Assembly: GCA_040776805.1 (NCBI GenBank) | Contig: JAXGZS010000002.1 | Span: 278,759-342,758, forward strand | Direction of reading: 5' to 3' | DNA length: 64,000 nt | Source of the DNA: UBA7702 sp040776805 | GTDB taxonomy: Bacteria > Bacillota > Dehalobacteriia > UBA7702 | Shown here: in pieces, positions 33,724 to 43,239 of the stretch | Numbering within the stretch: position 1 is the stretch's first letter | Layout of the letters: each line of letters begins with the position of its first letter | Translations under genes and position numbers: made by a program | The notes under the pieces: generated by a model | The model's input: the letters and a program-made list of their open reading frames with translations, nothing else | Told to the model about the DNA's origin: nothing | Database searches by the model: none

Positions 33724-35334
33724 TCATTTCAGCAATACGCTGATCAGCTTAGCCGCTTCCCCGCGGCTGGCGCCTTTTTTCGGCTGAAAGAGAACTTTGC
33801 CGTCGCTTACGCTGCCGCTGATGATGCCCGCCCGCTGCAGAGAAGTCACGGCGTCTAAAGCGTAATCGGATATGTCGCCCCCATCGGCAAAGACGATTGC
33901 GTCCTCTACGGGAGAGAGCGTCATCGACTGCGCTTCGGCAAAGCGGCAAATCATCACCGCCATATCCTGGCGTGTAATGTTGGCGTTGGGCGCGTATTTT
34001 TCGTTACCAAGGCCGAAAACAACACTGCTTTGGTAGGCCCATTCAATGGACGGCCCGGCCCAGCCTGAAGCCGATACATCGGAAAAAGAAGACTTGTTTG
34101 CATAGGCTGTCAAATCTACCTTGGCCGCTCTTGCCAGAATCACAGCGAATTCCGCCCGGGTAATCTTTTTGTCCGGCCGAAAAGAATGGGTGCCGTCAGC
34201 GTTAGCATAGCCGCTAAAAATTCCCTGAACCACAAGGTCGTCGATGTACGGTTCATACCATTTCCCCGCCGCCACATCAACGAAAGCGCCGCCCAAAGAA
34301 ATGAACGTAAAACCGTTGTCTTTGGCATATTGTTCCGCCGCCGAATAGGTATAACCGGTAATGGTCAGATCCCCTTTGTATAGATCCGCGTCGTCATAAT
34401 AATAACCAAAAGCATATGGATTAAGGTAGAGCACGTTTTTCGGTACAAAAATTTCTTTCAATTTAGGGCAGTTCAAAAAGGCATAGGACGTAATATAGGA
34501 AAGGCCGGAGCCAAAAGTCACGGATGTCAATTGTGAACAGTCATTAAAAGCGTAGGAGTCTATCCAGGCGACGTTATCGGGAATCGTAACAGAAGTCAAA
34601 GGGCAATGGGCAAAGGTATTGTAATAAATGAACTCTATGCCCGTTCCCAGATGAACCGAAGTCAAATCGCAACCATAAAATGCAGATGAACCGATTCTCG
34701 TGACGCTGTCCGGGATTGTAATGGAAGTGATCTCACAATTTTTAAATGCGAGATGACCAATTGATCTTACTTTTTTACCCAATGTTACCGATACGATATG
34801 GGGAGCAAGACTGTCCTTTTCCGGAACAAATAGCATTTCGGGAACGACTTCCACCCTATCGCCGAAGGTGATACTGATACCGGCGCCGGCAGTACCGGCA
34901 TTACTAAAGGGGCCGCTATGAGTTGGAACACCGCCGTTTCTAATATTCCATGAAATTGTTGATAAATGGATGCAGTTTTCGAAGGCATTTTCCCCGATGT
35001 AATCGACATTTTCGCCAATTGTTAACGAAGTCATGCCCGTACAGTTACTAAAAGCATAATTTTCGATAAATAATGTACTGTCCGGGATGGTCATGCTGGT
35101 AATATTACTACAACCGGCAAAGGCATAGGCTCCGATACCCGCAACATGAACGCCGTCTATGGCGGAAGGAACGGTAACCTCTCCGCCACTGCCGACATAA
35201 TCGGTAATCCACAGCATCCCATCAGGGCCGTCATAAACAAAACCGTCGCCGGTGGTGCCGGCGCTCACAGGCAAGGCAAACAGCAAAAGAAACAGCGCCG
35301 TCGCCAATAGAAGGCCAAATGATTTTTTCATCAT
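33724..35334 (-). CDS. BspA-type leucine-rich-repeat surface protein with SLH domains (copy 2)
   Basis: A 536-residue paralogue of the gene at 31849-33459: signal peptide (KKSFGLLLATALFLLLFALPVSA), BspA repeats (ITSMTIPDSTLFIENYAFSN, LTSVTFGSGLSYITSYAFLN), and three SLH domains (KITRAEFAVILARA, ANITRQDMAVMICRF, KGASRGEAAKLISVL). Repeats have diverged more than the SLH part. Two adjacent ATGs follow AAAGGAGGAAGG; either could start it. The terminator at 33634-33671 makes it a separate unit from copy 1. Confidence 0.9.
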   Translation of the reverse strand: MMKKSFGLLLATALFLLLFALPVSAGTTGDGFVYDGPDGMLWITDYVGSGGEVTVPSAIDGVHVAGIGAYAFAGCSNITSMTIPDSTLFIENYAFSNCTGMTSLTIGENVDYIGENAFENCIHLSTISWNIRNGGVPTHSGPFSNAGTAGAGISITFGDRVEVVPEMLFVPEKDSLAPHIVSVTLGKKVRSIGHLAFKNCEITSITIPDSVTRIGSSAFYGCDLTSVHLGTGIEFIYYNTFAHCPLTSVTIPDNVAWIDSYAFNDCSQLTSVTFGSGLSYITSYAFLNCPKLKEIFVPKNVLYLNPYAFGYYYDDADLYKGDLTITGYTYSAAEQYAKDNGFTFISLGGAFVDVAAGKWYEPYIDDLVVQGIFSGYANADGTHSFRPDKKITRAEFAVILARAAKVDLTAYANKSSFSDVSASGWAGPSIEWAYQSSVVFGLGNEKYAPNANITRQDMAVMICRFAEAQSMTLSPVEDAIVFADGGDISDYALDAVTSLQRAGIISGSVSDGKVLFQPKKGASRGEAAKLISVLLK

Positions 35335-35443
35335 TTCCTTCCTCCTTTTATGATTGTTAATTTACAACCTCAGTATAAACATTGATCTCATAAAAGTCAA
35401 CAAAAATACGTGAAAAAATCATCTTTTCTTTTGCCCATAAGAA

Positions 35444-35468
35444 ACTCCGGCAGCCTCGCTGCCGGAGT
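35444..35468 (-). terminator. Terminator of the xpt/nucleoside importer operon
   Basis: A 10-bp GC-rich stem ACTCCGGCAG/CTGCCGGAGT with a 5-base loop and TTTCTT on the minus strand. Confidence 0.85.
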
Positions 35469-35496
35469 AAAAAACAAAATCATATCAAGGCGTCGT

Positions 35497-36483
35497 TTAA
35501 CGCTCTTCCCTGTAATAATTGACGCTGAGATACCCCGGTTCGGCGCTGTTTCTGCGGCGTCTTGCCGACTCAAAAACCAGCACCAGGGCGGTAATCAAAA
35601 AGGGCAGCAGCTGATAAAATTCGTTGGGAATCAGGAAAAGCCAGCCCAAAACGTGGGGGAAGGCGTCGCTCAAATTACCCTTCCAGGCCATCAGCACATT
35701 GAACATGCCAAAAAAGAAAGAACCGAAAATCGCTTTCAGCGGGTTCCAGTTGGCAAAGATCACCAAAGCCACGGCGATCCAGCCCATGCCGTTGATCCAC
35801 GCTTCATTCCAGGCGCCGCCGTTGGTGACAAAAGCCATATAACAGCCGCCAAGGCCGCAAATACCGCCGCCGAGAACGATGTTGATGTATTTCGCGCGGT
35901 TGACGTTCACGCCGGAAGCATCGGCGGCGCCGGGGTTTTCACCGACGGCCCGCACTCTTAAACCCGTTTTCGTCTTTAATATATAAATCCAGGCGATGAT
36001 GGCGATGACCACGGCAAGATAAACGAAAAGATTATAGGAAAAAAGCAGTTTGCCCAGGTAAGGAATGTCCCTTAAAACGGGAATGCCGTTATCGGCCACA
36101 ATCCATTTCAAATGAGGCAGTGAGGAAAGGCTGGGAAAATGGTCGGTTTTCGTGAGCATACGGCCAATGAAGAGGTAAATGCCGTTGCCGAAAATAGTCA
36201 GCGCCAGACCGGTGACGGTCTGATTTGTTTGGAAGGTTACCGTCAAAACCGCATAGATCAGCGCGGCCAGCGCCGCGGCGGCAAAGGAGGCCAACAAGGC
36301 GACGATCAAGCTGTTGGCATAGCAGCCCATACAGTAACCGCAGATGGCGCCAATGGCCATCATCCCTTCGACACCGAGATTCAAATTTCCGGAGCGTTCG
36401 GTAATGACTTCGCCGGTGGTGGCAAAAAGCAGCGGCGTACCCATGCGAATCGCGTAATAAAAGAAGCTGACAAACACATCCAT
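35497..36483 (-). CDS. Nucleoside-type ABC importer permease (NupQ/YufQ-like)
   Basis: A 328-residue membrane protein of the branched-chain/ribose/BMP permease family. Typical features are TTGEVITERSGNLNLGVEGMMAIGA at the N-terminus and LRVRAVGENPGAADASGVNV in the cytoplasmic loop. It would pair with the permease half of the fused protein encoded directly upstream (one base apart) and with the BMP lipoprotein. Confidence 0.9.
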   Translation of the reverse strand: MDVFVSFFYYAIRMGTPLLFATTGEVITERSGNLNLGVEGMMAIGAICGYCMGCYANSLIVALLASFAAAALAALIYAVLTVTFQTNQTVTGLALTIFGNGIYLFIGRMLTKTDHFPSLSSLPHLKWIVADNGIPVLRDIPYLGKLLFSYNLFVYLAVVIAIIAWIYILKTKTGLRVRAVGENPGAADASGVNVNRAKYINIVLGGGICGLGGCYMAFVTNGGAWNEAWINGMGWIAVALVIFANWNPLKAIFGSFFFGMFNVLMAWKGNLSDAFPHVLGWLFLIPNEFYQLLPFLITALVLVFESARRRRNSAEPGYLSVNYYREER

Positions 36484-39222
36484 TTATGCGTCCTCCCTTC
36501 TTTTTTTCGCTGTAGATAAGGTGATCTTATAGCGGATGAAGAAATCCGCCGCCAAAATCGTAAAGAGGATCACGCCTTCTAAAATATCCGAAGCCGAAGA
36601 GGAAATCGAATAGGTGCTTTCCGCCACAGAGGCGCCCTTTTGCAGTATGCCCAAAAGCAGGGCTACGATGAGTACGCCAAAGGCGTTGAGTTTGGCCAGC
36701 CAGGCTACAATAATACCGGTAAAGCCGACGTTAGCGGTGATGCCGTCGCTGAGCATGTGGCCCGTGGCGGAACCGGTCACCTGCAACATGCCGCCGATGC
36801 CGACAACGGCGGCGGAAAGGAACATGGTGCGCAAGACAACGCGGTTAACGTTCATCCCGGCGTAACGCGCGGTGTTTTTGCTGTCGCCGACCACGCTGAT
36901 CTCAAATCCCTGTTTCGACTTCTTAAAATAGAGCCAAACCAAAATCACCATCAAGAAGACGATCCATACGGAGCTATCCAGGGAAACGCCGAATAGCTTC
37001 ACTTGGGGCAGCCAGGCGCTGTCCGGCAGCGCCCTAAAGTCGGGACGCAGTACGGCGCCGGTATCGCTGAGCTTGCGAAAAAACATCGTATTTTTCAGAT
37101 AGGTCAAGAAATAGAAGGCAACGTAGTTTAGCATGAGGGTCAACAGCGTTTCATTGGTATTGAACTTAACCTTGAGAATCGCCGGGATCAGGCCGTAAAG
37201 TCCGCCGACGAGGGCTCCGGCGAGAAAAGCCAAAGGCAACATCAGAAAAGCGGGCAGGACGTCGCCCAGGGCCAGGCTGACGGTGGCGGCGCCGATGGCG
37301 CCCATGATAAACTGGCCGTTGCCGCCGATGTTCCAAAAGCGCATTTTAAAGGCAAAGGCAATCCCCAAAGAGGTGATGGCGAGGGGTATCACGATGCGCA
37401 CAAAACCCTGCAAATAGATGGTGTTTTGGAAACAGCCCAACACCATTGTTTTATAATAGAAAAAGGGATTCACGCCGAGAGCCGCCACGAGCAGCCCGCC
37501 GAGGCAGAGGGAAACAGCAAGGGCGATCATATAATAGAAAAAGCTTTGTTTCTTGGTCAGAGGATCCCGCTTGGAAAGATGGATCGGTGGTTCCCGCCGT
37601 TTTTTCTTTTTTGGCGCCGTCAAACTTTCCTTTGCCCGTTGGTCAAAATCAATTTTGATATCGACATGGTCAAAAGCTTCGGATTCTGTATCTTCCGGCC
37701 GCTGCGCCAAAGCGTCGGTCATCAAAAGGCCGAGATATGCTTTGTCCACCTCTTTGGCATCGACGATGCCGGTGACCCGACCGTGGCAGAGCACCATAAT
37801 CTTGTCGCAAAGCTCCAGCATAACATCGAGGTCTTCCCCGACGAAAAGGATACCCACGCCCCGTTCTTTTTGACTGTTCAAGGTGTCGTAAATCACATAG
37901 GAAGAGTTGATATCAAGGCCGCGGACAGGATAGGCGGTAATGATCACCGCGGGGTCAGCGTCGATCTCCCGGCCCAAGAGCACCTTTTGGACGTTGCCGC
38001 CGGAAAGCTGGCGTACCGGCGTTTCCACACCGGGGGTCACCACCCCAAGATCGTGAATGACTTTTTCCGCTGTTTGCCGAGCATGCTTCCGGTCGACAAA
38101 AGGCCCTTTGGCGTTCACATAGTTTTTCAGCATCATATTGTCGGTGATGCTTAACGACGCGGCAAGCCCCATGCCGAGACGGTCCTCGGGAATGAAGCTC
38201 ATGCTGATGCCGCGTTTGATGATTTCCCGGGGAGAATCGCCTTGGATGGCCTCCCCTTTGTATAAAATCGAACCTGTTTCAATGGGAATCAATCCCGCCA
38301 GGGCCTCACAGAGCTCTTTTTGGCCGCAGCCGGTGACCCCGGCCACGCCGAGGATTTCCCCTTTGCGAATGGCAAAGGAAATATCGTCGATGGCCAAAGC
38401 ACCCTCTTCATCGCGGATGGAGAGATGAGAGATTTCCATCAAAGTTTCGTCAAAATCGAATTGGGGACGGTCGATCATCAGTTCCACGGCACGCCCTACC
38501 ATCATATTGGTGAGTTCCTGGGCGTCGGTTTTGGCGGTAAGCACCGTATTGATGGATCGGCCTTTTCTTAAAATCGTTACCCGGTCGCTGATTTCCAATA
38601 CTTCGTTGAGCTTATGGGTAATGATGATAATGGAGTACCCGGCCTGGCTCATTTTGCGCAAAATGGCAAAGAGCTTTTGGGTTTCCTGATGCGTTAAAAC
38701 GGCGGTGGGTTCATCCAAAATAAGGATGCCCGCGCCGTAATAGAGCACTTTTAAAATCTCAATGGTCTGTTTTTCGGAAACAGACATGTCCGAGACCTTT
38801 TTTTCGGGATTGATTTCAAACCCGAAATCATTGCTGATCTTGCGGATTTTAGCGTAACGGTCTTTTTTCAGAAAGAGCGCTTCCTCTTCACTGCCGATCC
38901 AGATATTATCCGCGGCGGTAAAGTTTTCCACCAGCCTGAAATGCTGGTGTACCATGCCGATACCGAGGCTTTTCGAGTCTTCGGGAGAATTGATGGAAAC
39001 GCGTTCGCCATGAACGTAGATCTCGCCGCTGTCCGGCTTATAGATGCCCGACAGCATGTTCATCAAAGTGGTTTTGCCGGAACCGTTTTCACCCAAAAGC
39101 GCTAAAATCTCCCCTTTGCGGAGAGATAAGTCAATATGGTCGTTGGCCACAACGGAGCCAAAGGATTTGCTGATACCATGCAAAGATATTGCGCTGGATT
39201 CCTGTTCTGCCACTAATTTCAT
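36484..39222 (-). CDS. Fused ABC importer: double ATPase plus permease (NupO-NupP-like)
   Basis: A 912-residue fusion. Residues about 12-505 are two ATP-binding cassettes as in NupO/RbsA: Walker A GENGSGKTT and Walker B LILDEPTAVL in the first, and a degenerate second cassette with GVTGCGQKE and LSGGNVQKV. After a charged linker (APKKKKRREPPIHLSKRDP, about 540-560), residues 565-905 are a full permease (FRFWNIGGNGQ-like MRFWNIGGNGQFIMGAIG, FEISVVGDSKNTARYAGMNV). In most relatives these are separate genes. ATG 39222 is close to its AAAGG; GTG 39213 has better spacing. The LSGGN signature and the permease point to nucleoside uptake. Confidence 0.9.
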   Translation of the reverse strand: MKLVAEQESSAISLHGISKSFGSVVANDHIDLSLRKGEILALLGENGSGKTTLMNMLSGIYKPDSGEIYVHGERVSINSPEDSKSLGIGMVHQHFRLVENFTAADNIWIGSEEEALFLKKDRYAKIRKISNDFGFEINPEKKVSDMSVSEKQTIEILKVLYYGAGILILDEPTAVLTHQETQKLFAILRKMSQAGYSIIIITHKLNEVLEISDRVTILRKGRSINTVLTAKTDAQELTNMMVGRAVELMIDRPQFDFDETLMEISHLSIRDEEGALAIDDISFAIRKGEILGVAGVTGCGQKELCEALAGLIPIETGSILYKGEAIQGDSPREIIKRGISMSFIPEDRLGMGLAASLSITDNMMLKNYVNAKGPFVDRKHARQTAEKVIHDLGVVTPGVETPVRQLSGGNVQKVLLGREIDADPAVIITAYPVRGLDINSSYVIYDTLNSQKERGVGILFVGEDLDVMLELCDKIMVLCHGRVTGIVDAKEVDKAYLGLLMTDALAQRPEDTESEAFDHVDIKIDFDQRAKESLTAPKKKKRREPPIHLSKRDPLTKKQSFFYYMIALAVSLCLGGLLVAALGVNPFFYYKTMVLGCFQNTIYLQGFVRIVIPLAITSLGIAFAFKMRFWNIGGNGQFIMGAIGAATVSLALGDVLPAFLMLPLAFLAGALVGGLYGLIPAILKVKFNTNETLLTLMLNYVAFYFLTYLKNTMFFRKLSDTGAVLRPDFRALPDSAWLPQVKLFGVSLDSSVWIVFLMVILVWLYFKKSKQGFEISVVGDSKNTARYAGMNVNRVVLRTMFLSAAVVGIGGMLQVTGSATGHMLSDGITANVGFTGIIVAWLAKLNAFGVLIVALLLGILQKGASVAESTYSISSSASDILEGVILFTILAADFFIRYKITLSTAKKRREDA

Positions 39223-39235
39223 CCTTTCAAAGCAA

Positions 39236-39258
39236 AGGGGTGCCCTAAAGCACCCCTT
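39236..39258 (-). terminator. Partial terminator between binding protein and fused ABC gene
   Basis: AAGGGGTGC/GCACCCCTT with a 6-base loop and an interrupted T-run on the minus strand. Placed after the binding-protein gene, it probably lowers expression of the membrane components relative to the lipoprotein. Confidence 0.65.
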
Positions 39259-39275
39259 CCCTTAAAGTTTCTAAC

Positions 39276-40469
39276 TTATTTTAATTCCACACCCTTGACG
39301 AAGTAATTCATCGTCCCCTGGATCACGGAATCTTCCACGGAAGCGTCGCCGGCTTTCACGATAACGTTGTCTTCACTATCTACAAGGTCGCCATCGGTTT
39401 CCACAACGCTGCCGTCTTCATTGAAGGTGAGCTTCACACCGGAGAACACGTCCCAGGTACCTGCGTTAAAGAGGGCTTTCACCGCGTCGATTCTTTCCTG
39501 GGTGCCGTCAGCGCAGAGGGTGGTCAACGGAGCCACGTCCACAAAGCCGTCGGCAATGCCGCCATAATAGTTGCCCAAATCAGTCCAGGTGTCATCGATC
39601 ACAGCCTGAACAGCTTTGGTATAATAAACGTCCCAGTTCCAAATCGCGGAAGTCAATTCCGCTTCCGGAGCTTCGGCACTCATATCGGAGTTGTAACCAA
39701 CACCGTAGATACCGGCGTTTTCAGCGGCAATCTGCGGATTGGCGCTGTCGCAATGCTGGGCGATGACGTCGCAGCCCATTTCAGCCAAGGCTTCCGCGTA
39801 AGCGGTTTCATTGGTCGGATCGCTCCAGCTGTTTAGTGATTTCACATACACAACGGCATCGGGATTGACCGACTGTACACCGAGGGCGAAAGCGTTGATG
39901 CCGGAGCAGGTTTCCGCCAATTCGGTACCGTAAGCGGCGACATAACCGATCTTATCCGATTCGGTTTTGAGGCCGGCGGCGATCCCCGTCAGATAGCGGG
40001 CCTGGTAGATACGGCCGAAATAGTTATTAAAGTTGGTGTCGTTGGACTTATAGCCGGTGGCGTGGGAGAAATATACGTCAGGATATTGGTCCGCCATGTC
40101 AGCAGTGGTATCCATATAGCCGTAGCTGGTGGTAAAAATGATATTGCAGCCTTGAGCGATACAGTTTTCAATGGCGGATTTGATGGCAGAGGAGTCGGAG
40201 TCGGAAACATTCAGTTCCCGGACGATCTGATCATCTTTGAGGCCAAGATTTTCCTGCATACCGACAATGCCCTGGTCATGCATGTAAGAATAACCGGTGC
40301 CGTCGGCGGGGTCACCGATATGGATCACACCGACTTTAATGTCTTCCACAGGGATACCGGCGGAAGCATCGTCGGCGGGAGCTTCTTCTTCAGACGTCCC
40401 GCAAGCCGCAAAAGAAAATACAACGATGAGCGCAAGAAGAAGTACGAGAATTACTTTTGTCTTTTTCAT
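39276..40469 (-). CDS. BMP-family nucleoside-binding lipoprotein
   Basis: A 397-residue lipoprotein of the BMP (Med/BmpA/PnrA) family. The signal peptide ends in the lipobox FAACGTS. The mature part opens with DIKVGVIHIGDPADGTGYSY and contains IIFTTSYGYMDTTADMADQYPDVYFSHATGY, the family's ligand loop. It captures purine nucleosides in characterised relatives. Located between xpt and the ABC fusion gene, it fits a purine-salvage importer. Confidence 0.9.
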   Translation of the reverse strand: MKKTKVILVLLLALIVVFSFAACGTSEEEAPADDASAGIPVEDIKVGVIHIGDPADGTGYSYMHDQGIVGMQENLGLKDDQIVRELNVSDSDSSAIKSAIENCIAQGCNIIFTTSYGYMDTTADMADQYPDVYFSHATGYKSNDTNFNNYFGRIYQARYLTGIAAGLKTESDKIGYVAAYGTELAETCSGINAFALGVQSVNPDAVVYVKSLNSWSDPTNETAYAEALAEMGCDVIAQHCDSANPQIAAENAGIYGVGYNSDMSAEAPEAELTSAIWNWDVYYTKAVQAVIDDTWTDLGNYYGGIADGFVDVAPLTTLCADGTQERIDAVKALFNAGTWDVFSGVKLTFNEDGSVVETDGDLVDSEDNVIVKAGDASVEDSVIQGTMNYFVKGVELK

Positions 40470-40514
40470 TTTTTCCTCCTAAAAGTTTTTTAATTTTATT
40501 AATAAGGCAGCACC

Positions 40515-41111
40515 TTAATAATCTGCAGATGATTCGTCACGAAAGGTGATCTCGCCGCCGAGGGCGTCCATTTCTTCGATGATGGCCATGGATTCCACAC
40601 GGATTCCTTCGCGGCGCAGTTCTTTGCCGCCGTTTTGAAAACCTTTTTCCACGGCAATGCCAACCCCGGCCAAGGCGGCCCCGGCTTGTTTCACAATTTC
40701 CACCAACCCCCGCACAGCGTTACCGTTGGCCAAAAAATCATCGACGATCAGCACCACATCATCGGCGGAAAGGTATTCTTTGGCAACTCTGATATCATAG
40801 ACGCAATCATGGGTGAAAGATTCCACCGGCGCCGAATAGACCGAAGAGCCTAAATTTTTCGTTTTTGATTTCTTTGCAAAAACCATGGGGCAATGGAGTT
40901 CCCGGGCCACGGGGTAAGCGACGGCGATGCCCGAGGCTTCGATGGTCAGCACTTTGGTCACCTGGGCGGACAAAAAACGCCGCGCAATTTCCTTGCCCAG
41001 CTGATCCATGAATGCTACATCGATTTGGTGATTCAGGAAGCTGTCCACTTTAAGGATATTGCCGGCAAAAACCTTTCCGTCGCTTTGTATTTTTTTTTGA
41101 AGCAAGTCCAT
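40515..41111 (-). CDS. xpt: Xanthine phosphoribosyltransferase
   Basis: A 198-residue type I phosphoribosyltransferase converting xanthine plus PRPP to XMP. The PRPP loop VLIVDDFLANGNAVRGL and the N-terminal MDLLQKKI...SDGKV...ILKVDSFLNHQID are typical of Xpt. It leads the operon with the nucleoside importer. Unlike many Firmicutes xpt genes, its short leader shows no purine riboswitch. Confidence 0.93.
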   Translation of the reverse strand: MDLLQKKIQSDGKVFAGNILKVDSFLNHQIDVAFMDQLGKEIARRFLSAQVTKVLTIEASGIAVAYPVARELHCPMVFAKKSKTKNLGSSVYSAPVESFTHDCVYDIRVAKEYLSADDVVLIVDDFLANGNAVRGLVEIVKQAGAALAGVGIAVEKGFQNGGKELRREGIRVESMAIIEEMDALGGEITFRDESSADY

Positions 41112-41167
41112 GACCGCACCTCGAAAAGCTGAAAAATATCGTTGATGATTCGGAAAAACTTATCTAT

Positions 41168-41196
41168 ATTATACTATAGGATCCTTCTCTTTTCAA
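41168..41196 (-). promoter_or_regulatory. xpt operon promoter
   Basis: Minus strand TTGAAA (41191-41196), 17-base spacer, TATAAT (41168-41173), with a leader of about 50 bases. Confidence 0.7.
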
Positions 41197-41227
41197 CGAT
41201 AACTGATAAAATTTTAATTTTTCCAGT

Positions 41228-41325
41228 AAAAAACAACCACCCGTTTAGTGCTCTGGTCAAGAGAAAGTAGACACGAAAAAAGCGTCTCCTTTTATCTTAT
41301 CATTGCGAATTGGCGGGTGGTTATT
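41228..41325 (-). terminator. Terminator-like inverted repeat with 70-base loop
   Basis: AATAACCACCCG (minus; plus 41314-41325) pairs with CGGGTGGTTGTT (plus 41232-41243) with one mismatch, and a T-run follows. This is in the right place to terminate the zinc-ribbon gene. The unusually long loop contains GTGTCTACTTTCTCTTGACC, which resembles the ends of IS3-type elements. Confidence 0.5.
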
Positions 41326-41348
41326 TTTTTACAAGGGGAGATCCCTTT

Positions 41349-42038
41349 TTATTTTTTCATATCTTCCACGGTACCTCGGGTCACCTCAATGAAATGGCCG
41401 AAGAGCCGTTCCAGCAAGGCGATGAGGGCCGCTTCCTTTTTGGGAAATTCACCGTTGACTTTCGGCTGAATGCGGTGAACCTTTTCATTGTCTTCAATGA
41501 AGAGGGAGGGATAGCGCCATCTGCCGCTGCCGCCACCGTGGGCGCCCTTGCCGCGATAGAAATAGGATTTCTTATAGACGATACGGTAGAAGGATTCATA
41601 GGGTAACTCCCTGTTTCCTGTGTAACAGGCGCAAAACTCCGTGGGGGTCATGCCTTCAAATTTTTCCGGCGCTACTAATTTTTCCAAGACCTTTTCATAT
41701 TTATCCACAAAAAGGCCTTTGATCTTTTTCTTTTCTTCTTTCATCAGCACGTCGTCAACGAGATAAAGGATGAGCCGCTTTTCGGTGATCATCATAATGC
41801 CTTCGGGATTTAGTTTAAAGCCCTCAACTTCGTACATGCAGGGATAAAGGCCGATACACTGCTCTTCGCCGTGATGCAGATAGCCGCAATTCCAGCAAAC
41901 ATCCACATCTTTGCCGTTTTTTTCACCGCATTTCAGGCAGATGATACTGTGCTCATCGTCGTCGGCGTAACAGTTTTGTACCTCCGTTGCATCCTCTAAC
42001 AGCTCTTCTTTTTCGTTAAAACCCCGTTCTTCGGCCAT
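41349..42038 (-). CDS. Zinc-ribbon protein of unknown function
   Basis: A 229-residue cytosolic protein. Near residue 33 it has a zinc ribbon, CLKCGEKNGKDVDVCWNCGY. The remainder is mixed, with FKLNPEGIMMITEKRLILYLVDD and a later YRIVYKKSYFYRGKG and FIEDNEKVHRIQP, which reads like a PH/GRAM-type beta domain. ATG 42038 (MAEERGFNEK) follows GGAAGAG; an upstream extension lacks a site. It sits just after manA. I do not recognise a characterised family. Confidence 0.7.
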   Translation of the reverse strand: MAEERGFNEKEELLEDATEVQNCYADDDEHSIICLKCGEKNGKDVDVCWNCGYLHHGEEQCIGLYPCMYEVEGFKLNPEGIMMITEKRLILYLVDDVLMKEEKKKIKGLFVDKYEKVLEKLVAPEKFEGMTPTEFCACYTGNRELPYESFYRIVYKKSYFYRGKGAHGGGSGRWRYPSLFIEDNEKVHRIQPKVNGEFPKKEAALIALLERLFGHFIEVTRGTVEDMKK

Positions 42039-42127
42039 TGTCTCTTCCTTTCCTCGCTCACTGCGTATCATCGGATATATAATAAAATACGACAATGATC
42101 CCCTTTTTCCTGCCCCCGGCAAAAAAA

Positions 42128-43016
42128 TCAGCCTTTTGCGGCAACGTGCAACGCCTCACCTTGGCCCAATAAGGTGAAGCGGCTGTTTTGGGGAATAAAG
42201 AAACAATCTCCGGCGGTGTAGTCCCACTGGCAGTCACCGGCTGAAAAGTGACCGCAGCCGGACAAAAACAGCACCGCGGCGTCTTCCCGGGCGGCGCAGC
42301 AAACATCCCCCAAAAAGCAACAGTGGTCGATGACGAAGGGAAAACCCTTTTTCGTTTCAAAAAGCAGGCCGTCTTTCAGGATCGTCTTCAACGGCGTCGT
42401 CCGGTTACGCTTGATCACCGCAAGGGCCTGTTCCAACTGGGTGGCTCTGCCCCTTCCGTAATCGTACAAACGGTAAGTAAGGTCGGCGTTTTGCTGTATC
42501 TCGTAAAGGGAGACACCGCCGCCGATGGCGTGGACCGTACCGGCGGGCACGAAGATCGCCTCGCCGCCGGAAACGGGAATCCGGTTAAGCAACGATAAGA
42601 TGGTGCCGTCGGCGCAGCGGCGCACAATATCAAGGACGGAAACATTCTCTCGAAAACCGACGAACACAGCGGCGTCCTTCCGGCAACGGTCGATGATCCA
42701 AAGTTCGTGTTTTCCTTTGCCTCCCACCTTTTTCGCGGCAGTATCATCAGGGTGTACCTGAATCGATAAGGGTTCCGCGGCGTCGATGGCTTTGATCAGC
42801 AGAGGGAAGTTTTCCGGATCTCTGTGCTTTGTTCTAAATAAGTGAAAAGGAAATTCCCTCTTGGGTGAGGGAAGCCTGGCCCGAAACGGCGGAAAGCAGA
42901 TAGGCTTCACCGATTTGGCTGCCGCCGTAACGGTTTCCCAGTCTCTCCCCGCCCCAGACGGTTTCCTTTAAATATGGCGTTAATTTGGCCGGTTGACGGC
43001 TGATATCTTTTTTCAC
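42128..43016 (-). pseudogene. manA: Class I mannose-6-phosphate isomerase with frameshift
   Basis: The first part starts at GTG 43016 (behind AAGGGG) and reads KLTPYLKETVWGGERLG, the ManA N-terminus, ending at ...TQEGISFSLI. The second frame continues at the same place with HLFRTKHRDPENFPLLIKAI, then the zinc-site SIQVHPDD, HELWIID and PAGTVHAIGGG. The break is in a T-rich tract around 42845-42860; one base change restores about 295 residues. It would interconvert fructose-6-P and mannose-6-P. The rest of the gene is unspoiled, so recent mutation or an assembly indel is likely. Confidence 0.8.
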
Positions 43017-43239
43017 GCAATCCCCTTCTTTGCATGCGGTTACTGTATTATATGCGGAGAACAAGTTTCCGCGCACAAAAGAAAGGTCGAAAGATCGGCC
43101 ATCGCCCCGGGAAAGGCGCGTCGTTTCGCCTATGGCGGAAGACCATCCGTTGTGTTATAATCACAACAGACATCAGATCATGCATGACTTTAAAAAATAA
43201 AAAATCAGAGATTAAAAATGATAGATCAAAGGAAAAACC

